Shown: positions 37,401 through 49,400 of the stretch, piece after piece
Layout: each line of letters begins with the position of its first letter
Position numbering within the stretch: position 1 is the first letter of the stretch
Origin: Margaritifera margaritifera
Lineage: Eukaryota > Mollusca > Bivalvia > Unionida > Margaritiferidae
Length of the DNA: 64,000 nucleotides
NCBI GenBank assembly: GCA_029931535.1
Contig: JAQPZY010001523.1
Coordinates: forward strand, 1,181,001 to 1,245,000
Direction of reading: 5' to 3'
The notes under the pieces: generated by a model
The model's database searches: none
The model's input: only the letters and a program-made list of their open reading frames with translations
What the model was told of the DNA's origin: nothing
Translations under genes and position numbers: made by a program

Positions 37401-40400
37401 TCAATTTTATAGTATTAGGTAAGTGTATGACAATCTTCATAGTTAATAAGATTAATCAGTTTTATAGTATTAGGTAAGTGTATGACAATCTTCATAGTTC
37501 ATACATTATTCAGTTTTATAGAAATAGGTAAGTGTATGACAATCTTCATAGTTCATACATTATTCAGTTTTATAGAAATAGGTAAGTGTATGACAATCTT
37601 CATAGTTAATAAGATTATTCAATTTTATAGAAATAGGTAAGTGTATGACAATCTTCATAGTTCATACATTATTCAATTTTATAGAAATAGGTAAGTGTAT
37701 GACAATCTTCATAGTTCATACATTATTCAGTTTTATAGAAATAGGTAAGTGTATGACAATCTTCATAGTTCATACATTATTCAATTTTATAGAAATAGGT
37801 AAGTGTATGACAATCTTCATAGTTCATACGTTATTCAGTTTTATAGCATTAGGATTTATAATGTTTATGTTGGGAATGTAAATGTTTCTAAGATTTGTAA
37901 AAAAAAATACATATTCAAAGATGATGGAATTCATCATCAAAATCATCCAAGTTACATAAGAAACATTTTTAATTAGCTTGTTCAGTGCTGAAGAAATTAC
38001 AGTTTTCAATATTTTGCCTTCGATTTACTAATATACATCTGAATCTACTTAGGTATACACTGTGACTGATGTAATAATGAAAATTATCTTTCTGCCTCCA
38101 TATGCTTCAGAAGTAACTATCAGAGCACCACCTAGTGACAATTTAGGAGAGATACTGTAACTCGAAAATCATGGTGTGCAGAATGGGCCAATTATGCATG
38201 CACTCATCACTTAATTCAATGTTTTCCTAGAAATGTGTTGGAACAAAAATTAAGTTACTGTAATGCAAGTTTCATGGCTTACCAATGCAAATCTCCATAT
38301 ACTTACACATTGCCTGATGTAAAACAGCATTATATTGGGGTCACTACTTTTTTCCACCCTCTCCCTCCCCCCAACTCCCCTCCCCTGGGTTTGAGTCCTT
38401 ACATCAGGTGTATCATTCGAAATCACGTGAATATGATATGTTTCTTCCTGATTTACAGGACTCATAGCAAGTGACAGCTAAACTTGTTTTTATCTCAATT
38501 ACAAGGATAAACTTTACAGCAAAATACAACCTACACTTGTAACACTTGGGGTATAACACAGTGTAGCAGGATGTAAATCTGTGGCAGCTTCACGTGTATG
38601 AGTGAAAATGGTCAGTACACTATGTGTGTCATATTTACATGTACTGTAATTTAATTCAGCTCTCTTCTCTTCAAGCAACAAAGAATAAGAAGTCCCTGAA
38701 CCATGTTCCCAGCATTATAAAAGCTGAGGATGGAGAAAAAGGAAAGTCCAGGAATTGCTTTGGAAAAAATGCTGAGCACATTTATATTGAAGTATGTATG
38801 TCTAACAATGTACTTTAATCTACATATAGACAAAAAAGTAATATAGAGTTTTAGTTATAGTTACAATCATGTAAATGATTATCTTTTACAACTGTAAGGC
38901 AAAATCACTGGACTTTATAAATTTCCATCACCAAAATGGGGATGTTCTCCCGAATTTTGCAAATATGCATCTTTGTAAATAGTCCACTGATACATACATT
39001 GTCTTTGGCTTGACATTTTTTCTTTGGGCTAACATTGATGTTAATCTTTGGTGAAGTTGTATCAGACTAATAAATACACACCTAATTAGTTGATGGGTGT
39101 ATCAGACTAATAAATACACACCTAATTAGTTGATAGGTGTATCAGAATAATAAATACACACCTAATTAGTTGATGGGTGTATCAGACTAATAAATACACA
39201 ACTAATTAGTTGATGGGTGTATCAGAATAATAAATACACACCTAATTAGTTGATGGGTGTATCAGACTAATAAATACACAACTAATTAGTTGATGGGTGT
39301 ATCAGACTAATAAATACACAACTAATTAGTTGTTGTGTGTATCAGACTAATAAATACACAACTAATTAGTTGTTGGGTGTATTTATCTTGGATCGTACTA
39401 CTTGCAATGAGAAAAAGGGGGTCAAGCTCTATATATGTTAACTTTTTTAATTTAGCTCAGTTACTCTGACACTGTTGTGTGTATAGTCATGAAGTTTCAT
39501 GGGTGTATTTATATTAGGACTATTAATCACTCCAGTGACCTGCTATTAAGGTCACAATGATCTGCTTTTCTTGCTCTAGTGACTATCAGGGAAAATGGGG
39601 GAAAAGTTAGGAATAAGAGTAGGTTTTTTCCTGACCTGGAGAAGCCTTGTAGTTTTTGCAAATATTGGTAAAACTTGGGGGGAATCAAGAAATTTTCAGC
39701 TGCCAAAGAGATCAGTTGCAGAAAAAAAACGTAATTTAATTAATTGCATGTTTAATGTGAAGAGTTAATTTATGGAATTTTCTGAGTTTGTGGAACTCTT
39801 AAGTCAGTCACTATATACTGTTATGTATGTAGCTCTTGGTTGGCACCATTTCCAGTCAGATAAATCACATATATTTTGGAAATGTGCACAAACTACCTCA
39901 ATGACACATGCCCAGATGATTCTCTACTAGCACTGAACAGCCAGTAACAGTAAAAATACATCTAATATCAGAAATTGAAAAAAAAGTGGCAAACGTGCAC
40001 TGCATAAACAGGAGATTTCTGACAAGGATACTAAGAACAGTACATGGAGACAGTTTCAGACCATTTGTAAAGCGATAAACCTTTTGTGCAAAATTCTAGG
40101 GAATGTTGCTATTTCCAGGCATGCAAATTTACTGTTTCCAAGCATTTTCTATCAAAGTCAAGTAAAAATGAAACTTAAATGTTATATCATGGTGATTTCA
40201 TACATTGTTTGGTCAGAGACATACAATTTTAATTCATATAAGTTTGTGCTACCCCTGTCAAACAGTCATAAAACTTAATGTACCCATTCTTGCTCTAAAC
40301 TAAAGACAACTTGTCTTTTATTTAGAGTATATATGGGTAAGTCAAATTACATGACTGTTTCACAAGCCGTCAAGTTAACTTTCATTTAGAGTATATATGG

Positions 40401-43400
40401 GTACTTCAAGTTACATGACTGTTTCACAAGCTGTCAAGTTGACTTTCATTTAGAGTATATATGGGTACGTCAAGTTACATGACTGTTTCACAAGCCGTCA
40501 AGTTGACTTTTATTTAGAGTATATATGGGTACGTCAAGTTACATGACTGTTTCACAAGCCGTCAAGTTGACTTTCATTTAGAGTATGGGCCTTTGTGTGT
40601 CCTTGGGAAAGGCACTTAGCCCCCATTTCCTCTGCATGATATAGACAATAATATGTTAAAACCAACAAAAATAAAAACTAAAACATAAACACCCTGATTG
40701 ATGCTAGACGATTAATGTGCCCCTCAGGTTGTTTTAGAATATTTCACTGCAGATTTTGAAGACTAATGCACAGATTAGCCAAAGACAAACACTTGAGTTG
40801 TCTGAGGTGTGTGGTGTTCACAAGAAATTAGGCTCACCCTACACTGGATGTTACTGTGATGTCAGAACCTTTCATGTATTGTAACTGGAGACAATTAATC
40901 ATTTAATTAGCTGGTGTCATTGTATCAGAGGACCATTCAGATCTCAACAGTAGTCAAAATGCCAGCTTAGCACTGAGTAAGTATAGTTTTTACAACTTCT
41001 TTTTTATCATATTAATTTCACAATGTTTGCAGTGCCCCCTAATTGTTAGACTCGAGGGTCTGCAGTCTTGTGTCCATGTAAATGTTTATATGCTGATATG
41101 GTGATATATTTCTCTTTTATTCCCCATTAATATCTGAAGATGTTTTGGACATTTTAACCTTTAATATGTGTGAATATTGGATGATCAGTGTGAGTAGCTT
41201 TTTGCAAATTGGTTACTGATTATTTCTTTATTTTTGTAGAGAGAGATCCATAGATCTTATCACATTATAAGCAGGTTCATTAATTATCTGGGCATATATT
41301 AATTGACAGTATTCAGTATTCTGTAATGAACAACTTAATGGAACCCTGATTTTAGTTGAAGTCCCAGTGCCAATCATGCAAACCATTTGCATATTGTAAG
41401 TCAGTTTAGAGGCTATAATATAGTGTGACAAGCACTAGTTCTACAAGATACATTCATAAGGATAATTGTGCACTTGTTGTTGCAACATTTTGGAAAGAAA
41501 TTTAAAAATTATGGTATTAATCACCTCAGTAAAACATGGTCAGTGATACAAAAAGGGTATGGTCATGGAGCCCATTATAATAGTACATACTCAGTATAAC
41601 ATGGTCAGTGATACAACACAGCTATGGCCATGGAGCCCATTGTAATAGTGCATACTCAGTATAACATGGTCAGTGATACAACACAGCTATGGCCATGAAG
41701 CCCATTATATTAATTGAATTATATTTTTCTATGTAATGTGCCCCCAGCATAATGTGGGCTAGCCTATAAAATGTTACACTTTCATGGTTCCATGAATAGT
41801 GTTATAGTTAAGGACAAATGTATTATGTGTGTGCAGGCTTGATTTTATAAAGACCTATGAACATTTTGTGATTGGAAAACATAAGAATCATATCAACCTT
41901 TAGCTGCATTGCACAGCTTTTTTTTGGCTTATGAATTAATGATGTCTGTCCAAAATCCATATCTCTGTCTGTCTGTTTGGCATCAATACTGAGGTTAAGG
42001 ATTGCATTTGGGTTATTTTCTCATATGCTATTGTTGTAAGGTCATATGACCTGGTATATAAATATTTTATCAGAAGTTCTACAGCCATCAGTAAAAACTA
42101 GGTCATTGTGACCTATAGTTTTCATGGTTAATTGGTTTGTGCTCACCTTTGTGTTAATCTCAGTTTCTTTAGATCAGGGTTTACGTTTAGCTCAGTTTCT
42201 TTGACATTAATGCTTGTGGAGTCATGTAACTAATGATAAAGATGCATCTGAGGAGTACTACACCCATTAGTAACAACTAGGTCACTGTGACCAATATTTT
42301 CCACCAGTGAACTGCCTTGCCTTAAATTTTAATTTAGTTTACTTAGTTTCTCAGGAACTATTGCATGTAACTTGGTATGTACATGCATCATGAAGAGTAG
42401 TACACCCTTAAGTCAAAACTAGGTCTCTATGATGTTTATTTTACACTCCAGTGACTCGGATTAGCCTTTGTGTTTAGCTCTGTACTCACACACAATTGCC
42501 TGTAGAGTCATGTAACTTGGTATGTTGATGCTTTGCTACAATCTTCAATCAAATCTAAATCACTGTGACCTTTATTTCATATTCCAGTGATCTGTGAAAC
42601 TATTTCTCAAAAACCTCTAGACAGAATTTAGATTTTTTTTGTTGACAGAAAGCATCCTGACATAGAGATCTTACAAATTTATACAAATGATGTCAATCTG
42701 CTGTCAGATATCGCTGATGTTACTAAAAGTAGAAAACCTTTAAAAGACATCTGAAAAAACATTCAACAGAATTTGACTAAATTTGACAAATCATTCTGTG
42801 ATGAAGGGCTTTCAGATTTGTACAGATGATGCCAATTCACCATCAGATATAGTTGCTGTTATAAAAAAATAGAAACACCTTTAAAAATTTCATCTCAAAA
42901 GCTACTCTACAGGATTTTACCAAATTTGAAAGAAAGCATTCATAACTTGAAGACCTTTAAGATGTATAAAAATAATGCCACTCCACCATCAAATATGCTG
43001 CCATTACTAGAATAGAAAAAAAACCATTTAAACTTATTAATCTCATAAACTACTAACAGAATTGGAGCAACTTTGACAGAAAGTATCCTGGCATAAAGTC
43101 CTTCAATACTGGACAAATGATGCTGATGTGCAACCAAATATGGGTGAAGATAAAAAAAAATTAGTTTTGGAAGAAATTTCTACAAAAAACAGCCTGCTGA
43201 CTCAGATTTCTTGGCCAACTGCCCTTGAATTTGGATATTAGGCAGATGTCAGCCAGGTGTGAGTGATCTCAGGCACACTTAGGCCTCTTGTTTATTATTA
43301 AATTTAAGGACCAATACCAATGATCGGGTGCCCCAGGGAAGGAAGAAACTTTATTTTTTATATTGTCCATAGTATTTTAACTTGCATGGTGAGATCAGTA

Positions 43401-46400
43401 ATTGAGGTCTGTTCCAAAGTGTTTTTATTTCAAACTTTCACCAAATTGTTAAAATGTTGACAACATTTATTTCAGTGGATAATAAATTTTGATGGTATTT
43501 ATTTTCCTGATATTAATCTGAGACAGTACTTAATAACTAAAACTTCTTCATCGTTAAATTAACCCTCTATATGGTATAAATGTGCACATGTACTATATTG
43601 ATGTATTTAGCCACATACATCATATATAATGTTTAAGAACAAACTTATGAATACTTAGATAGGACCTACAATTATTGGAAGCATGTAGTCAATGATTTAG
43701 ACATTAGGTTGGCTTAAAAATAATAAATTTGAGCAGAAAATGGTATTTGCACTTGTTATGAAAAAGGTCAGTGCATCCATTTAAAATTGTATCTAGGAGA
43801 TATTATTCCAACAGGTAATACAAATATTCAGATTTTCTCAAAATGTCTAGTTAGATGAGATACAAAGGGATTGAATAAGCCGGCTTATACTTGTACATGT
43901 CAAAAGCCAACGGCTGTAAATGTGCAAAATCGAAATCTCATCCAATTTATTGTTTGTTGGTTGGTTTTTAACAGCACTTTTGACACATTATTGGCTATAT
44001 CATGCAACAAAGTGCTTTTCCCAAGGACACACTGAGGCAGCTGACCCAGGCTGTCCTGGGCAGGCATTGAACCTGCACCCCTTGGATTACAAGTCCAACA
44101 CTCTACTGTGGTTCCCTTGTCCGAGATGTAGAATTGTAGATGAAGAAATAAGAACTTAATCTTACATGTTAAATAAAATAAGGAATCACCATCAATATTG
44201 AAAAAATTAAAAGTGTTAATTTAATTTTGTCTGTTTCCTGTTAATTTAGTATTTTTCAATGGTACCTATTTCTGTGGATTTCATGGTTGCTACAGACTGC
44301 AAATTTAAAATCCAACAAAATGATCCTTTTATGAAAAGAATAGACCCTTTCCCAATCCATGAACAGTGATCCTTAATGAAAACAGTAGGACCTTTTCACA
44401 ATCCATAAATTTAAGTACCAATGAAAATGTTACATTTTGCAAATCTACAAAATCTGATTCCAATAAAAATAAAGGAATTTATAGTATATTCCAAATTCAT
44501 TTTTCAAAGCATAGCCACTTCTGACATTACATAATATACCATATGTACTCGCTTACAAGTCCAACTGCAAACTGAACAGACCCATATTTGCCATCGCATA
44601 ATGTGCCCTCAGATCTGGGTCTCTGCAGTTTGTTCAGAGTAATCAGTTGAACAAACAACTTAGACCCTGATCTCCTGGCGCAATAAGGAACGGCAGATCA
44701 GGGTCTATGTTGTGTGCAGTTGGACTCAACTTACAAGGGAGTATATATATGGTAATCTTTTAAGGTTCCAGTGGGTACAGTTATAAAGGATGAGTTCCAG
44801 CAAGAGATAGCCAGTCTTGATACTGAGGGACACTATGTTGTCGTGGCAAGAGGTGGTGCTGGTGGCAAGGGAAATCACTTCTTCCTATCCAATGAAGTGC
44901 GAGCTCCAGCGTATGCAGAAATGGGGGCAGACGGGGAGAAAAAGACAGTCTACCTCGAGCTAAAGACCATGGCTCATGCTGGTCTTGTAAGGAGAAATGA
45001 AGTCATGAAGTTTTACTATTTCATTTATATCATATTTGGTGGCAGAGAATAGTCAATTTCCGGAATACTTTCCATGGGCAACTCCCAGTCATTTCTTGGG
45101 CTTTAACTAGAACTCTGTATAGCACAGCAAGCATCTCAAAGGGGAATTAAATATGCTTCCCACATTGTTTGATTAAATCCAAGATTTTGGTTAGAGAAGG
45201 TTATCATCTGTGGAGATTGTTATGAAAGTTGATATTTCCACTGGAAATAATTCTAATGTCATTTGTTCCAACATTATGATTTACTGGTTGCCCTTTCATA
45301 GTATTATGAGTTACTTCTTAAGATCAAAATGTAGGTGGAGGTGGAGAGAGCTTGAAGGTGTTCTCCCCATCCACCAAAAAGACAATATATAAAAAAAATA
45401 TGCCTTCTTACTTTAAGCATTATTTGGCGATAATGGAGATGTTGGGTTATGCAGTAACACATCACCAAGTTAAAAAAAAACTAATTTTCTTGCACAAAAC
45501 TTAAAAAAATGACTAATTTTTTATTCAAACATGACTTGTAGGCTCATGAAAGTGGCTATTGATCCTTGCACAATTCGGGCTATCAGATTGTAACCATAAC
45601 AGAAGAGTCAGATAGGGGAAGGAACTCTTGCTATTTTGGAAATTGTCTGTTGTTATGCCCATGCCTACAGCAGAGTTTCTCTTAACACTCTAGATTAAGT
45701 GGTCCTTTGGACTTGTCATCATTTTAAATGAGTCTTGGAGCTACAGATATGGATCATTTCAGTTGAAAACATTTCAAGAAATTTTTCAGATGTTGAGTCC
45801 CTGGGACTCCCACTGGGAGATAAATTGGGTTTCTGAAGAGAAAAATGAGTTAGGGATAAGGGTTTTCTACACAAAAACTTATTGATAACTTTGCTTCCAC
45901 AATTTTTGTTAGAGTTGTTGCCCTTTTTGTCTTGTAGTTTAATGCAGTGTATGTGACAACATAATTAGAGCAACCAATGCTGTGGTATTTGATGGATTGC
46001 CATGAAACTCTGTAAATAGTATGGTCATCACTGGAAATACACATTTCATTAAATAACTGTGCTCCTGCAAATTTGAGTTATTGCCCTTTTTCACTTGTAG
46101 ATTAATGCAGTGTATGACAGAATCTTGTGAATGCAACTAGTCTTACAGATTTCAGTGGATCGCCATTAAACATGGTAAATTTTATGATTATTATTTCAGG
46201 TTGCGCATATGGACATATTAGTCCTACCACAATTTTTGTTATTGCCCTTTTTGTCTTGCAGTGTAGTGCATGACAGAATCTTGTGAACACAACTAGTCCT
46301 GCAGTTGATGGATCACTGTGAAACTTTCATACATACTGTATTGTGCTCATCATCTGAAGATGTACATATAGACAAATCAATGTGCTCCTTTGATTTTTGT

Positions 46401-49400
46401 TAGATTTTTTGCTCATCTTGACTTTGTGACTGATATAGTGTATGATAGAATATTGCGAATCCAACTAGTCTTATAGTTTTCAGTGAATCGTCATGAACAT
46501 TGTTTATGTTTTGGACATGTACAGGAGACGTGCATATTTACAAATCACTGTGTTCTTGCAATTTTTGTTCGAGTTATTGCCATTTTTGTCCAGCAGCTGA
46601 ATGTAATGTTAGACAGAATCTTGTGAATGCAGCTTGTCTTGTGTTTTTTATTAAGTGGTTCATCATGATATTTGGTGCATATTACAGTTATCATCTAAAT
46701 ATGCACATATTGACAAATCTTTTTGCTTCTGTGATTATTGTAAGAGTTATTGCCCTTTTTGCAGCTGGATGCAATGTATGACAGTATTTTGTGAATGCAA
46801 CTACTCTTGCAGTTTTTAGTGGATTGCTGTGAAACATGGAACATATTATGGTCATAATCAGAAAATATACTTGTTGACCAATCATTGTACTCATACTGTT
46901 TTCAAAAGAGCTATGCCCTTTTCTTGACTCTAGACTCATATCCATCATGGGGTAGAGGTGCGATAAGGATAGACTCATATTCATCATGGGGTAGAGGTGG
47001 GATAAGGATAGACTCATATCCATCATGAGGTAGAGGTGGGATAAGGATAGACTCATATCCATCATGGGGTAGAGGTGGGATAAGGATAGACTCATATCCA
47101 TCATGGGGTAGAGGTGGGATAAGAATAGACTCATCTCCATCTTGGGGTATAGGTGGGATAAGGATAGACTCATCTCCATCATGGGGTAGAGGTGGGATAA
47201 GGATAGACTCATATCCATCATGGGGTAGAGGTGGGATAAGGATAGACTCATATCCATCATGGGGTAGAGGTGGGATAAGAATAGACTCATCTCCATCTTG
47301 GGGTATAGGTGGGCTATGCCCTTTTCTTGACTCTAGACTCATATCCATCATGGGGTAGAGGTGCGATAAGGATAGACTCATATTCATCATGGGGTAGAGG
47401 TGGGATAAGGATAGACTCATATCCATCATGAGGTAGAGGTGGGATAAGGATAGACTCATATCCATCATGGGGTAGAGGTGGGATAAGGATAGACTCATAT
47501 CCATCATGGGGTAGAGGTGGGATAAGAATAGACTCATCTCCATCTTGGGGTATAGGTGGGATAAGGATAGACTCATCTCCATCATGGGGTAGAGGTGGGA
47601 TAAGGATAGACAAATCTACATCATGGGGTAGAGGTGGGATAAGGATAGACTCATATCCATCATGGGGTAGAGGTGGGATAAGGATAGACTCATCTCCATC
47701 ATGGGGTAGAGGTGGGATAAGGATAGGCAGGGGTATACTTATATGAGGAAATTAATTGTTCACCATTCCTGTAGTTTTATTGGTACTAAATTAATTGATA
47801 GCATTACAGCTAAGTAGAAGAAACATGGAACCTTAAATTAAAATGAAGCCACTAAATATTTCTGGAAGTTAGACCTCGAATTTGTCAAATTCCTGTATTT
47901 AGTTTTAAATGAGACCATGGAAATTGATTTTTCTTTTCTCTGAAATTTTTGCCAGATTGGTTTTCCAAATGCTGGAAAGTCGACATTGTTGAGGGCGATT
48001 TCACGAGCACGACCAAAAGTGGCTGCTTATCCCTTCACGACCCTCAACCCACATGTGGGAATGGTGGTGTATGACGACCTTGAACAGATAGCAGGTGATA
48101 AACTGATTTGTGTTCAATTTATGTGTTGCATAATAGAAGCAAAAGATGATGGCATATCAGCATGGTGTCCATTAGCTCGCCTGGCTGATTTGAAGATTAG
48201 AAGATTGTTTACATAAGGATAAAAACTTACAGTACTAAATAAACTTGCTTGGTTAAAGATAGGGTTTTAAATTCAGGTTTGGTTATACCTGTACAGCAGT
48301 GATCCTGAATTCACTGTATTTGCAATATATGACCAACATATGAAGGTTTTGGCCTGCACATACTGTGAGCAATTGTATATTTATCAATATATATCTCAAA
48401 TGTAATTATATCTAATTGTCAACCAGTACAGGTGTAACTGACTAAGCTTGCTTCTGCCCAGCTGCTTGAGGGCTATACCGGTTACAGTCAGCTGGTTAAA
48501 CGGGGGTTGATTCTCTAGTGAACAGTAGTGCTTTAAATTTCAGAGAGAGAGGCTTCTCTATAAAGATTTTTGTTTGCTACTCAAAATTAGTCATGCAAAT
48601 GGAACAAAATGAGAAAAAGAAATATAACTGAACAATTACCCCAGGGTCCATACCATAGACATGAAAAAAATCAGTCCCTTATACCATGAACTTGTGGCAG
48701 TGTGAAAACGCAGACCGACCTTTAAAACAAAATATGTGTAGCCTTGGCCCTAATTAAACAGAGAAAAAAAATACTAGTAACAACATTTAACCTTTATTAT
48801 CATCCAACATATGTTCAGGGTTGCATCTAGGACATGCAATTGTGAAAATCCCACTAAAATTGAAAATTATTTCACAACCAAATGTCATAATATCTTTGAT
48901 CATGTATTAAAATACCTAACAAATTGAGCATAAGAATACTGTAAACCTACATTATATCATTCACCCACCCACCCCTTATGTAATGCAGGGGATATAGCTA
49001 TTGCTATGTTGTTATCAGGGATCCTGAAATTTTCCCAAGTGATATTGGACATTTTGGTGCAAATTTTCATGAATCCTACTTGCTTTATTTCTAAGAAACA
49101 TTGAAATTACTGTTTTGCTCCTGAACAGTGTTGCTGTTGTTGTAGTGCCATTTCAGTGGTTGAAAAGCGATGGTAGCTGAGGAGTTCCAAATTTAGATGA
49201 ACTACCAGTTAAGTTTCTTTGACAAAATGAATGTCTAATCACATTAGGTTGAATGTGATCAGACACATTCATTTCATTAAAGAAATTGCACCTGTAGTTC
49301 AACAGACTTTGGCATTCTTCGGGTACCATCGCTCTTCAAATAACTGAAATGGCAGTCAACAGAGTTTGAAAGACACAACCACTTGATTGTGCCTGGATTT

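Noticed and set aside
39059..39379. CRISPR-like regular array
   Set aside because: Units are contiguous with no unique spacers, and the DNA is clearly eukaryotic; the same holds for the 34-, 54- and 64-bp arrays.
43945..44120. tRNA gene
   Set aside because: The acceptor stem and A box are missing and a SINE body follows; it is a retroposed tRNA-like head.
46691..47613. - strand frames of 201 and 224 codons with [13 protein letters not shown] repeats
   Set aside because: 39-bp periodicity keeps all frames open; no start context, splice sites or non-repeat domain.
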